Shown here in pieces: positions 13,020-24,400 of a stretch of DNA of 64,000 nt. The stretch is from the NCBI GenBank assembly GCA_028023455.1, contig JAQFVV010000182.1, positions 2,416,001 through 2,480,000 on the forward strand, read 5' to 3'. The stretch comes from Epiperipatus broadwayi (taxonomy: Eukaryota > Onychophora > Udeonychophora > Euonychophora > Peripatidae). The notes beneath the pieces are model-generated. The model had not been told where the DNA came from. It saw only the letters and a list, made by a program, of their open reading frames with translations, and did no database searches. Made by a program: the position numbers and the translations under genes. Position 1 is the stretch's first letter, and each line of letters begins with the position of its first letter.

Positions 13020-14727
13020 TCCATGCAACAAAATCTAGAACACAGGCAAAATACACTGGGATCCAGAATCCGACCAACATTCAATCCTTTCACCTCTGCT
13101 CAACGATCTACTACCCTATGGAAGACACTTCTCAACTTACACAGACATTCAATTTTACCTCGGTCCGGAAGTCACTCAGTGTAAAACAAGACTCGTAATT
13201 TAACTAATTTAATGCTGATTTGGTCAGATATACACACATAAGACTAAGTGATTAATTAATATATCAATGACTGCATATAAAATATAATGGAATGATCTAC
13301 TTATAGATATAATGATGTATGTGCAATTAAATCTAGAGCTGGATAAAATGAACTCCCGGACAATAAAATTATGAAAATGAGTTATAATTTTAAATATTAA
13401 TTTAATAAAACAATAATTAATAGTGAAATTGAAATATACAAAATTATGTGATGGAAACGTGAGATATTATGCTCGCAGGCGTTATATAACTAATGAGATT
13501 AATGTTACATGTCTCATTATAAATGGTTAATAAGTGTAGTGCGGTATTGGAGTTTATGCCTATATTAATATGCCAAATTTCTAGCTCTCATGTAGTCTGC
13601 TAGATCATATGAAACTTTATAGACAAAGTTATATAACTAACTTAATAGCGCTCTTATGGCATCTATCTATATATCCAGTTAAATCGAGCATGTAGTCAAG
13701 CTCAGAGATACGCAGGTTAGCATGTTAACCCCTAGATTAGGGTATACACAAGCATTTAATATAAAAGGAGAGAAAACTGGTTTATGATAGGTTTACCTAT
13801 ATACTCTATGGCACATACTAAAATATTAATTAAGCAAAAAGGTGCGAATGGGTCATTATTCACGGGCTTCAGCATCGAATGCTCGGTTTGCCCTAAAACC
13901 GCTCAACTTGCTACGAATAGGAACATTAGTAGTTTAGGTAGTCGGATAAGCATTATGAATAATGTAGGTCCTTGTGCCCTAGTTCTAAAAGTGCTTTACC
14001 TGAACTAAAGTGGATGAGAGTGCCCTCTGCCAGCAACTCATCAATAATCATGCAGCAAGCAGATAATTGTACATTGCGTACTTTGTAAGGACACATCTGC
14101 AACTTATACATATATAACGCAAATACGTGAAATTATATTATCGTGCCTTAAAATTAGATAGCGTCTATTTGCATATCTATACAATCCAGTTCTCAAATTT
14201 AGTATTTTAAATATACTATTTAGGACTAACTTGATTAGTAACCTAGTTTAATATTATCACCTGCATCTCTACATATATAAATCTAAGGAGGACAAAGCAT
14301 ATTTGCGGGGTAATTATGAATAAAACATTAAAATATGCTTTGAGAATATCTCTGTGGCTAGTTCCTATGATGCACGAGTTACATATATAAATAGTTATAA
14401 TCCATAACTAGAATTAAGCAAACTACAATTTTCACTAGATAACTGATTATTGTAATATTAATACCCAAAAATTAATCAGTAAAAAATAATATGATCTCGA
14501 AACAACGAGTGAGAAAGAAAAATAATAATTTAATTTTTTAATGGTTATTATAGCTAAGATTTGAAATTATTTTTGCAGATCGATAAGCTAAAATTATATT
14601 TATAGTCATTTGGCATATTAAATACATATAATATTAAAATGATAAAATCGTAGAATAAATAGAATAGATTATAAATAGGCATAAAAGACTGCAGGAAATT
14701 ATACATTTAAAATAGATTATTAGAGTT

Positions 14728-14795
14728 TTACATCTTAAAAGAGAATTCTAGTGTTACATTTTAAAAGAGAATTCAAGTTTTACAATCGGACAAGA
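14728..14795. repeat. short direct repeat (~28 bp, two copies)
   Basis: GTTTTACATCTTAAAAGAG-AATTC and GTGTTACATTTTAAAAGAGAATTC follow one another, with a third partial GTTTTACA. Confidence 0.7.
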
Positions 14796-15591
14796 TTTAG
14801 CATTTAATAGTCTTCTTTGCAGATTTTAGTAAAGGTGTTTGGGAAAGGCAGATTTAATATATAGCTAGTTTTTAAAAGAAAGAACCGAAAGTCACAGTTT
14901 ATAAAGAGCTCTGAGAGAAAATTTACCATTCAGTTGTTTTCATTGCAGTTAATTCTGGAGCACTTGGGAGGATAATAAGTCGACACTTTTAACGATGATT
15001 TAAAGTTAATGGAGACTTTTCCACGGGCGGCTTTGCTGGTGTATGGCATTAGGTTTTATCAGACCAAAGTTCTTCCATTCCCCGGCTAAGGAGAGGGATG
15101 AGTTATTGCCGTTCTACTCGATCATTTTGAAGGTAAAAACGGGCGTAGGTTCTGCTTACAACTCACTTATTATATATATGATCGATTACTTGGCAACAAA
15201 ACTTTAAGTATTTATACTTTTCAAACTCTAGCCACCTGTTAATTTTTACGAGCTTGTACGTAGCTGAAAAGTCCATTTATTTATTTTAGAAAAACATATT
15301 TAATAGTTACAACCAGTAGAAAAACTCATTTATTTATTTCAGAAAAACATTTTTAATTATAACAAGTAATTTAGATTTTGTTTTCCTGCGAATTTTGTTA
15401 TTCACATTTTATATTTACAAAATCAAGTTCACGCTATTTTGGACCAATGCATGATCTACTTTAAGATCTGTTTACCAATAACAAATAAAAGTTGTTTGAT
15501 AATTAGTATAAACTAATTTTATAACCCTACATGCAGAATAACAGGAAATATACGTATGCGATTTCGATAATACAACAATAAAATTGGCTAA

Positions 15592-15745
15592 ATAATTTAA
15601 CTAAAATATTTCTTAAACTAGAAATATTTATAAAATGAATATATCTCCGTAATATATACCAATAACATAATAATTTAAACTAAAATATTTCTTAAATTAG
15701 AAATATTTATAAAATGGATACATATCTGTAATCTATACCTATGTT
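15592..15745. repeat. tandem duplication, period ~78 bp
   Basis: Two direct copies beginning ATAATTTAAACTAAAATATT (second at about 15670; the first lacks one A), each continuing through AGAAATATTTATAAAATG and an AATCTATACC-like end. Confidence 0.85.
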
Positions 15746-15940
15746 ATTAAATTACAGACATACTGCTCGCATATATATACGTGATTCTGCTTATATAGTA
15801 ATTTGAGGTTATTTAAATGGGTACTCTGAGAGGGTTTAAACCTGGCATATGGATAGATGTGTGGGTAAAATAAGTGAAACGGGCAGATGGATGAAACTGA
15901 CCATTTCAATATAGATATAGATACATGCTACTTATTCATC

Positions 15941-16178
15941 TATTTATAATCTTAAAAATGTTAAATAATAAATGAATACCCTCTGACCAATACAAGATAT
16001 AGAATTTATGCAGGAATAAGAAGCATAAATTCTATATCTTGTATTGGTCAGAGGGTATTCATTTATTATTTAACACTTGCAAAGCGTTTGCACAATTGGC
16101 TTGAAAGGCCGATATTCGAATGTAATTACAATTGTATACAGATGCTATAAAAATAAATGCTTATTTATAATCTTAAAA
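15941..16178. mobile_element. fold-back insertion 2 with 17 bp target duplication
   Basis: TATTTATAATCTTAAAA occurs exactly at 15941..15957 and 16162..16178. The 204 bp between them begins with a perfect hairpin: 53 bp arms at 15959..16011 and 16023..16075 with an 11 bp loop. An unpaired tail (16076..16161) follows. The hairpin abuts the left duplicate, so the tail side is right, opposite to insertions 1, 3 and 4. The right duplicate lies inside a decayed LINE reverse transcriptase, so the insertion landed in that LINE. Confidence 0.85.
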
Positions 16179-17066
16179 GTGGAAAAACTGCAACTGTTAT
16201 ACTTGAAGTTTTGAAATATGGTGGTGATACATTATCTTCAAAACTATTCAAATTTTTTAAGAATATATTATTTCAAACAGTTGTGTTATTCATATTTAAG
16301 AATGCTTCTATTCTGATTTATAAAATTAAAGGAGATAAAAATGACCTAATTATCATGTAATCTCATTATTATCCATTGTAGCAAAAGTGCATTCAAAGTA
16401 TTTATTGAACAAACTGTTTCTAATTATACATGAATGATTACTAGAGATTTAATGTGATTTTTGAGCATCAATAAACACTATTGACATGATTTTTGTTAGT
16501 ATGCAAATGCAACAAAAATATTTTGAGCAAAATATGATTTGCATATTCACTTGATTATTTAGACAAGACATTTGATTCAATCAAAAAGATCATCTGTTTG
16601 AAATTAACTCGTTATCCACTACTATTATTCTTATTACATATTATCTAAATGATGGATTAAGAAGCATAATTATTAACTGCAGAAAATCTGAGACATTTGA
16701 TTTGAAATGAAACATTGTATTAAACTCTTTGAGAATTGAATACTAGCTTCAATTTTGTGATTTTGGAGGAGATAGGCATCAAGATAATACAGATTCAATT
16801 AAATATTTAATTTGAAACTGATTAGAAGTAAAATGAGAATTAATCTTCTTGACTGTTAGATTTATAATATGCTAATGAATGTGCTATTCTTTCAATGTAA
16901 AAGAGGATTTACATGGCATTTTTAATATTTTGAATGCAATCTGTAAATATTTTTTGTTTTAATAATTAATATTCAAAACCTTTAATTGCTCTAATCAGCT
17001 TGTAATGGAAGATACATCTTCAAAAGGTTTTAGATTGAGTAATTATGAGACCGAATCAATTTTAGT
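16163..17066 (+). pseudogene. decayed LINE reverse transcriptase (endonuclease/RT type)
   Basis: Despite many stops, the order of motifs is that of a non-LTR reverse transcriptase. LKSGKTAT-ILEVLKYGGDTL (16168..16240) matches the usual GKAAGPD...EVLKYGG region. FKNASIL-IYKIKGDKNDL (16300..16350) follows, then SLLSIVAKVHSKYLLNKL (16360..16420), INTIDMIF-MQ-QQKYFEQN (16470..16540), the motif A block YLDKTFDSIKK (about 16555..16590) and a motif C remnant with YANECAI near 16870. It ends near fold-back insertion 3. The clade is uncertain (I/jockey or RTE-like). Confidence 0.7.
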
Positions 17067-17327
17067 GTTTTCCTGAAGGTTTGTGATGATGGTGTTTTAG
17101 GTGTATTTATTGTTTGGACTATTTCCATTATCTAATATGAGTATTGAATGTCTTTAGAAAAATTTAACTTTATTTAAATATTCTAAATACATTCAACTAA
17201 CAGTTGAATGTACAGTTGAATATATTTGGAATATTTAAATGAAGTTAAATTTTTCTAAAGACATTCAATACTGATATTAGATGATGGAAATAGTCCAAAC
17301 AATAAATACAATTGAATCAATTTTAGT
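17053..17327. mobile_element. fold-back insertion 3 with 14 bp target duplication
   Basis: GAATCAATTTTAGT occurs exactly at 17053..17066 and 17314..17327. Inside, 17103..17309 is a long inverted repeat whose arms run from GTATTTATTGTTTGGACT inward to a short AT spacer around 17200, with few mismatches. An unpaired tail of 36 bp (17067..17102) sits on the left. The arms contain TTTTTCTAAAGACATTCAAT, also present as a near match on the minus strand in the SINE at 24838..25150, so the duplicated material is SINE or LINE tail sequence, minus-oriented with its 3' side on the left. Confidence 0.8.
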
Positions 17328-18425
17328 ATCTTTTAGCTTTTTGTGTAGAAAATTTAGTTTTCAATTAGGGCTGTTTAAAAACTTAAGGCTCAAATTAGCA
17401 GAAGAAGACACTAATGTATATTGATAAAAAATTATTTTGAAACAACTTAAAAAAATTCACTCATTTGTCTTGCATTCTTCTTGTATTTAACATACTTGCT
17501 ATTTACTATCAATGAATATGTTAGATTAGAAAATCAAATGATGGGAATAATAAAAGCAAGGAATAGTATAGCCAAGTTCACATAAAGTGTAATTAAAATT
17601 TAACATTTTTGTAAATTATAAATTGTAATTATATTCATTTTAGTGACGTATGGTGCTCCATTATTCTGTGATATAGTTTTGAATTTGGGATTAGAATAAA
17701 CTTAAGAAGTGGTAAGTAATAGCATACTACTATCAGTGATGATGTTATCATTTGATCTTAGTACTCTAAGCCTAGGTATTAAAACTCAATAAATTGGATT
17801 GGATTTCTTTTAGTTCAATTTTATAAACAAATAATATTCTAAAATCACATTTGGCCTTTTTAAATATTTAAAAACTGACTTGTAAATAAGAACAATGGAC
17901 TGTAAACATCATCAACTATGGCTATCTAAAGACTCAAAAATTACCAAATTCTTTTTATATTCACCTTTGTTAAAAAAATATGAATGAATGAATGTAAATT
18001 TGTGGTAAATCTATCACACTACACTTAAAAATCTGATATTTGCATTATAATTTATTTAAATATTTGAAAATATTCTAACACTATGTCAATTTTGACAGGT
18101 TGATGACATTAATAATGAGTTTCACATAAAGTGTCATCAAGAAAGAAAGAATGACCTTATAATAAATCATTCCTTAGAGAATAAGAATAAAGATGATTGA
18201 TATTTCCTAACTATTCATAAGATACTGCTCTGCAGATTTTTTTGCAATTAAAAAAATCAATAAAAGCAATAGTGCTGAATTTACGATATAAAAAATCCTA
18301 TATTGATACGAGTTACAATAACGGTAAAAAGTGTTCTAAAACTGCTGGAACAACCATGCTTTTTCTGAAGGAAACACCAAATGATTCTCAACGAATATGA
18401 GAGTTATCAAGTTCATATATTGTTT
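17328..18425. other. AT-rich non-coding stretch
   Basis: Possibly further decayed LINE sequence downstream of the reverse transcriptase remnant, but no motif could be confirmed. No gene. Confidence 0.4.
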
Positions 18426-18595
18426 TAGAAAAAATTATAATTTCATTCATATTTTTCCAAATACAATATCTGTTGATAATATCACATAAATTAGTATAGA
18501 ATACGATTTGGTTCTAGAAAAAAAATTATAATTTCATTCATATTTTTCCAAATACAATATCTGTTAATAATATTACACAAATTAGTATAGAATAC
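18426..18595. repeat. tandem duplication, period ~89 bp
   Basis: Two direct copies (about 18426..18504 and 18515..18595) sharing ATTTTTCCAAATACAATATC and TTAGTATAGAATAC, about 95% alike, so recent. Confidence 0.9.
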
Positions 18596-20460
18596 ATTTT
18601 GAATGGATTTTTTCTCCTCATTTCTTCAGATGTTGGTAATGTCTCCAAAGTGACAATCTATACAGGAATTGAACAGGAAATTTTTAGATGTGGGAATATT
18701 CTATTTAAAATGATCTAATTGATTAGATTTCTTTGCCAGTCACCATTCAATAAAAATATATTTATTTGTGAGAGACCTTGTAATCTTTCCAAAAAGTTTT
18801 TTTTTAAAGGCAAGGTTAATGAGAACAACTTATTAGAGATTTTTTTGCCCCTTCTTTGCCCAATATTTTTATGTTTTCCCAGTCAAACTTATATTCATTT
18901 CTAATGTTGGTCTATTATTTTAGATATGTCTTTATTTTTCTCTTTTATCATCGCTTTTGTTTTTTTAATTATTTTTAAGTGGGGCAGCTAGTTTCATCAA
19001 TATACTTAATACATTCAGTTTTTGATTTTCAGCATTTCAAATTTAGTCATTGTAAAGGTAGAATTTGTCACAGTCATTGCGTTGGAAAAATATTTTGCCT
19101 GACATTTTGGACATACATGGATAAATATTATTATTGTATTATTATTGTGTTTTCAAATATCTTTTTGTTACCTATTTGTATTTCTATTTCAAGATTGAAT
19201 GTATATGCTCCATATTTTCTCTTTGTATGTAGGTTTTCTGAGCAGGTTTTTTGATTTTTCCATGAAATAATCTTTCCACAAGAATATATAAGAATACCAA
19301 TTTTTATTTCTGTTCTAAATTGTTGATGTGTCCAGAATATTTATAATAAACCTGAAAAACTCATACAACAAATATATCATGAATATAATAAAGCCAGATT
19401 TTTAGAGCTGCAATTTTAAGCTGTTCCATGACAAATTCATGCAATATTTTGATAATAATGGAAAAAAATATTATATTGAAAGCATCTTGATTTTTTAGAA
19501 TTCTTGTATTCAACTCAGCCACTCTTGATTAGCAACATTTACATGGAAGAGAAATATTATTCAACTTTCCACATAGTTCAACTATTTCAGTGATACATAT
19601 GCTATATAGCGTCATAATTAGTATTATTATAAACATTATAAATATGCATTAGCAAGATATCTTCTTCAATTAAATTTGTAATATTCTTAGATAAGAAAAA
19701 TAGTTGTCATTTTTAGATATTTTTGAAACGACTACTTCATGACAAAATCAGAACAAATTTTATAAAAAACTTATACTCGGGGAAAATACTTTGCATATAT
19801 GTCTAATCATGACGGAAACATAAAAAGTGTAATTTACACTATCACTGGAATACAGCCAAAGAAGTCTGTTCATAAGTCAGTGACTTGGAAATGACTTTGA
19901 AAATTAAACTTCCACATAGAATAAACTCTTGTAAGAGATGGTTACCCACCAACTATCATTAAAAAAAAAAGAGAATATTAAATAAACAATAAGACTTATT
20001 AAAAGAAAACTATACATACAGGGATGTCATACAAACTAAGAAATTTCTTTAATCAATACAATAGTTTTTCAAAATCATGACGTACTGTAATTCAAATCTC
20101 TGAAATGCTGAAAAACAAGAACTGTATCTTTGAAGTCTCTTATGAATGCAGAACTTGTTAATGAAATTAGCTGCCCCATCATAAAAGATTTTAAAACAAT
20201 AATAAAAAAAAGGTAAAAAAAAGTTTCTAAAGTAACAGGCCATCTATGTAGCAATGAATACAATTTTGATTGCAAAACACATGAATATTGATTTGAGAAG
20301 AAAAAGAATACAAAAATATTCAAGAATTAGCATATAGTAATAAACCATATTATTTAAAAGCCACATTTTAAGCTTGCTCTTTTAGAAAAGGAGAAATCAG
20401 GAGGATTCTCATAAATGAGTATATTAAATTTTTAATTACTTTTGGCAGAATAGTCTAATT
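18596..20460. repeat. diverged inverted repeat pair in non-coding DNA
   Basis: GGGGCAGCTAGTTTCAT near 18980..19045 (plus) resembles GGGGCAGCTAATTTCAT on the minus strand near 20185..20085, and both continue to TTTTCAGCATTTCA. The two short open frames on these segments (18979..19254 plus, 20075..20323 minus) share MGQL-S and FQHF because of this, not because they are genes. The element family was not recognised. Confidence 0.5.
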
Positions 20461-20569
20461 CAGGTGTTGGCATGTGGAATGATTATCAATGGTACTCTGA
20501 ATTGAAATAAGCAAAAAATTACAATTTAATAATAGCAGTGTTTGTGCCATCATTTATGTTTTGCATACA

Positions 20570-20766
20570 TGACCCGCATGTAAATGGAAACCATGATTCA
20601 GTGCAACCTGTGATCCATTAAAACAAACCTCTTGTTATTATATAATTACTATGCATGCTTTCACGCTCTGCGTTCCCACCTACATTCTGTCCATGTGACT
20701 CACGTATAAAGGAAAACTATGTTTAGTGCAAGTCGTGGTACATTGAAATAAACCTACTATTATAAA
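20570..20766. repeat. direct repeat of ~70 bp, period ~126 bp, in hAT leader
   Basis: Two diverged copies (about 20570..20640 and 20696..20766) share the course TGACYCRCRTRTAAA, GTGCAA, ACATTRAAAYAAACCT. They sit between the hAT terminus and the BED-finger remnant and could be transposase-binding subterminal repeats; that function is inference. Confidence 0.6.
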
Positions 20767-20841
20767 GTAATATATTATCTGAAAATGACTCATAAAGAAC
20801 ATAAGCATGATGTTTACTCTTTTCAAGTCTCTTGACAAATG

Positions 20842-21111
20842 AATATGGATTTGTACAGCAAAAAGAATCATGCTGTGTGTATATTATGCTGTGAAAGTGT
20901 TATGTATCGCATCTCAAGTATACAAAGACATTATCAAACTAAACAAAACATCTATCCACATTTAAAAATTGATGAAAAAAGTGAAGCTATGAAATGGGCT
21001 TTCTGTCTTTAAGAAACAAACTACTTATTTTAGTCAAATAATTGGAACTAAAAATAAAGCCACTGAATGCAGTTATATAACTGCTCATTATGTAGTTTCA
21101 AAAGCCAAATG
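20842..21111 (+). pseudogene. hAT transposase 5' part: BED-type zinc finger
   Basis: From 20842 one reads NMDLYSKKNHAVCILCCESV and then QRHYQTK, the C-x2-C ... H-x3-5-H/K pattern of the BED-like finger at the start of ZBED/GTF2IRD2-type hAT transposases. A frameshift near 21005 is needed to continue into VFKKQTTYFSQIIG and ATECSYITAHYVVSKAK. There the frame is cut by the Merlin element at 21111/21112. The finger would bind the transposon ends in the living element. Confidence 0.75.
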
Positions 21112-22206
21112 TTTAATACATTGTCTAATCATCCATACCACTCGATGGTGCTGTTGCTAGCGAAAAACAAATAGATATAATGTTACCGGGCTGTTTTTAT
21201 TTTGTTGATTTATGTTTTTAATTTTTGGATTTGCTTGTTTTGTTTGTTTTTTTTTTTTTTTAACCGGTTTTATGTATATTTTTTAAAAATAAAAAATGTT
21301 TTTTTTTTTTTTTTCCGGTCTTTTTTTTTTTTTTTAAGAAACTCCCCCCCCCCCCAGTCTTTTTTATTGTTCAGACCTCTCTAAGACCCGTCGTCATATT
21401 CCTTATGGTATTTTGACACATTTCCAACTCAGCTCTAATACGCTTCACTGTAAGCTGATCCTGGCTTCAATAATAAATTAGCCGTACCGCTTGCGAAAAA
21501 GCGATTCGGCAGCCCTTAAACTCCGTTCCATGAGCGAATGGAACACCTTCGGCGACATTGACGTGATTGACATTTCATTTCAGATGTTTGACAATGCTTT
21601 AATTTCATTAACCACCACAAAGACAGTTTTTCTAGGTGGGTAAAATTTTTTTTTTGGTTGAAGGAAGGCAACACATCTGTTTCTGTAGCAGGTAAATCTA
21701 AAAACTACAACACCGAACGGTCATCTGCCATTTAACTGTTTTGATCTTGAAAAAGTATCGGAAAGTGCGCGACTTGATCGTGAACTTTGCCAAATTGTGA
21801 TTTACATCCTCATTTAGTGAATTGTGACCCTGACAATGAAAGTAGGGACATTTGAGAATTCGTTACAATTTTTACTAACTCACATAAATTAAAATACATT
21901 TAACCATAAAAAAAAAAAAATCTGTTCTAATATACTTTTCGTCATTACAATTACAGAAACCTTCATATCATATGCTGTACAATAGTCACGAGTAATGTCT
22001 ATAGAGAGTGTCACATACTCATTGCTAATAATGTTCAACATGCTAAAGATGTTGGGGTAAGGGTGCACTTCAACATATTAGTGTTTGAACAGTTTACAGG
22101 CCGTAAGATCTACGAGCGGCTTGTAAATAGCATATTTCTGTGATTTAGCATATAAACAGCGCCATCGTGCGGTGTGGATGAACAGACAATGTATTACTGC
22201 CAAATG
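21104..22206 (-). mobile_element. Merlin element M1, nested in the hAT transposase
   Basis: The element proper is 21112..22198, flanked by exact 8 bp duplicates GCCAAATG at 21104..21111 and 22199..22206. Its ends TTTAATACATTGTCT and (minus) AGTAATACATTGTCT are imperfect inverted repeats, followed by the conserved GATGGCGCTGTT or GATGGTGCTGTT block. Subterminal sequence matches element M2 (46957..48577) in reverse orientation, for example the run around CAGGCCGTAAGATCTACGAG at 22098..22117. An 8 bp duplication and these ends are Merlin features. The catalytic part of the gene is deleted and replaced by poly-A/poly-C-like tracts (21240..21360 as read on plus). Confidence 0.85.
21380..21731 (-). 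pseudogene. Merlin transposase N-terminal remnant (M1)
   Basis: On the minus strand an ATG at 21731 opens MADDRSVL, equivalent to MADDCPAF in M2. After stops and frameshifts, CQSRQCRRRCSIRSWNG (about 21560..21520) corresponds to the WQCRR-SIHHGTWFEG zinc-finger segment of M2. Homology continues weakly to about 21385 and then runs into the G- and A-rich tract. No DDE catalytic residues remain. Confidence 0.7.
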
Positions 22207-23640
22207 CTTCACAGATGGAGACTTCATCAAAGAAATGTTTTTGAGAAGTGCTGAAATCTTATTCAGTGATCTACCAAATAAACAATATTATCTCGAATTT
22301 GAAAAATACCGACTTCTGCAAGATCGATTCAAAGATGAGTAATGGATATGGCTGAAGGTGTATCAATACAGGAAACCAGTTTACAACAAGCTGTTATATT
22401 GAGTATTGCTGTTGATGAAATCACTGACGTAAATGACGTGATGTGTCTAGAAATAGTTGCATGATATTGTGACATTTGTATTCCTTGATTCTTCTTACTA
22501 GTATAACAAAGGACATGCCATTGTCTCTGCATTTTTTAATTATTTTGAAAATCAGACAATTAAATAAAATATTTAGTGTTACTATTGATGTCGGCCATGC
22601 AATGATCTGAAAGGAAAAGGGATTTATTTAAACTTCTTGAAAATTATATTAGGCATCGAATGTTGAGTTTTCACTTCATTATATTATACATCAGGAATGT
22701 TTAGTTATGAAAATCTCTTCACAGTGCTTGAATTCTATAATGAATACTGTCATCAAGATAGTTAATTTCATAGTTTCTCATTCTTCATTGACACACACCA
22801 GACAATTTAAGTTCCTTTTGCAAGAAATGAAGTACATATGTAGACTTTCCACTGTACTATGCCTGTTGGATTAGTCAAAGTAATATTTTGAACAGGTTTA
22901 TATCATGTCAGAAAGAAATCAAGATGTTTCTTAATGAAAAAGAACATTTCCCAGAAATGAATGACAAAGACTGGTTATGCAAATTGATGTTTCTGACTGA
23001 TATAACGCAGTACCTGAATAACTTAAAACTTGTGTTTGCAAGGGAAGAGTCAAACAGTATTAGAACTTTTTGAGTACTGGAAAGGATTTGCATCAAAATT
23101 AGACATATTTTGTTGCGATATTATTATTAACACCTAGCAAGTACTTTCCAAATATAAACATCCATACAAATCCATTTAATGTTAACAAAGATAACCTTTA
23201 AAAGTATGTTGAAGCTCCTAGAGAAGAATTTTCCAAAAGATACGAAGACCTCCAACCACACACATCCATATTTTTTTTGCTCATCAAACCTGACTATTGA
23301 TCTAAAGATGACTCTATTTGACTTATCTCTTTACGATTGTATGGCCATTGTAAGTTTTGAAATGGAGCTCATTAAATAATATCCGAATTATGGAAAACTA
23401 AATTTGTAGAATTGCAGAAAACTCTTAAAGGAAACTGTCTAGAAAAGTTGGTTGTCATTCTCAATTGTTGAATATCTTTATCTAAAAAATTTAATTCTTT
23501 CTTTGAAGAAAGTCATACACGCTCTGCATTTGGCGTTCGGCTCAACCTACCTATGTGAACAAATTTTCTCGCATATGAAAAATGACTATTTATTAGTCTG
23601 CTTTCAAAGCAGGTTATATTTGCTTGCTAAGTAGGATTTA
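22199..23640 (+). pseudogene. hAT transposase 3' part, decayed
   Basis: Reading resumes immediately after Merlin at CFTDGDFIKEMFLRSAEIL (22200..22255), a hAT segment usually seen as PFTEGEF-KE. SIAVDEITDVNDVMC (about 22400..22445) carries the first catalytic aspartate. VIKIVNFIVSHS and THTRQFKFLLQEM lie near 22750..22830. KEIKMFLNEKEHFPEMNDKD and LMFLTDITQYLNNLKL fall at 22915..23035. The C-terminal dimerisation block FGSTYLCEQIFSHMKNDYL is at 23548..23605. Multiple stops and frameshifts make it inactive. Family: GTF2IRD2/ZBED5/SCAND3-like hAT. Confidence 0.85.
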
Positions 23641-24206
23641 ATTAAACTTCTAGAAATATAAAAATCTCTTATATTACATTCTAATTGGAAACTTTCTCAT
23701 CTACATTAATATTATGAGGTTGCCTTGATAACATGTTGAAAATTCATGCAAGTTGTTTAACACCTACACTTGATATTGAGCAAAGTGATACAAGGACAAG
23801 GTTCACATTAATTTATTAATAGCTCAGATTGATAATAAAGAATGACTAATCATATTAGAATTATTGATAATTTTTATTTATTTAAACTATATATTTTGTA
23901 TTGAAAAAAACTTGCAATTTATAATTTGTAATACAATTTTTAATAAATGTGTTAAAAATTAAAATTTAACGAAACATACTTTTCACATACGATCCCATGT
24001 ATTTTAAAATATTCAATGATCAAATAATATAAGTTCTGGTTATAATGGGCTTCAAAAGTATGTAATATATAATTTTGAAGCCCATTATAATTGGACTGAT
24101 TTTGAAACTATATACAACAAGATTGGTATAATCATGTTGGTATGTGGAATAACATTGAAACATAGGTTTGGCATGATAACCCTTAAAGGTTGCCAACCCC
24201 TGCCCC

Positions 24207-24400
24207 TAGTTGGTTAGAACTTTACCTTAAAGTTAATATCACAAATCTAAATTACTCATTAAATCTTTGTGATAGATTGTCACTTAATGAAGTCATCAAA
24301 TATTTGAAGAAGAATAAAGAAAAATACCAGTAGAAACATTGTTTTCTGTATTAACTTGTGTGTTATTACTAGCAGTTTAAATATATTTTAGAAAAATTTC
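24207..24400 (+). mobile_element. SINE copy S3, diverged
   Basis: Immediately right of the hAT end, AGTTGGTTAGAACTTTACC resembles a tRNA A box. The rest follows the order of S2: GAAGAAGA, AATACCA, then TTAACTTGTGTGTTATTAC, close to TACTAACTTGTGTGCTAATAC in S2. The B box is not clear. Probably an old copy. Confidence 0.5.

Larger units (their letters stand above)
13020..15930. other. block of distinct composition, origin unknown
   Basis: About 2.9 kb in which I find no A or T run of seven or more, while such runs are frequent elsewhere. CpG and GC-rich words (for example near 13135..13180, 13845..13925, 14990..15150) are commoner. No convincing frame: the 74-codon frame at 13784..14008 shows no domain. 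A short frame starting METFPRAALLVYGIRF at 15009 stops after 26 codons. No terminal repeats were found by eye. It may be one large element, perhaps an LTR retrotransposon interior, or simply DNA with another history. Confidence 0.4.
20461..24202 (+). mobile_element. hAT transposon interrupted by a Merlin element
   Basis: The left end CAGGTGTTGGCATGT (20461) and the right end AGGTTGCCAACCCCTG (24187..24202) form the hAT/Charlie-type terminal inverted repeat. Between them is a decayed ZBED/GTF2IRD2-like transposase in order on the plus strand. Flanking octamers (GTCTAATT left, CCCCTAGT right) are only partly alike, so the target duplication has decayed. Removing the 1087 bp Merlin insertion and one 8 bp duplicate leaves about 2.65 kb, a plausible full-length hAT element. 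A hairpin (24040..24057 with 24073..24090) lies near the right end. Confidence 0.75.

Noticed and set aside
13784-14008. 74-codon frame in the CpG-richer block as an exon
   Set aside because: No domain, no clear splice sites at its edges, and stops in neighbouring frames; evidence too thin.
18979-20323. Two similar short frames on opposite strands (MGQL...FQHF)
   Set aside because: Similarity comes from an inverted DNA repeat; the frames have no known domain and are not alike in the way of duplicated genes.
21202-21384. Phenylalanine-rich frame
   Set aside because: Poly-T tract of Merlin M1 read on the wrong strand.
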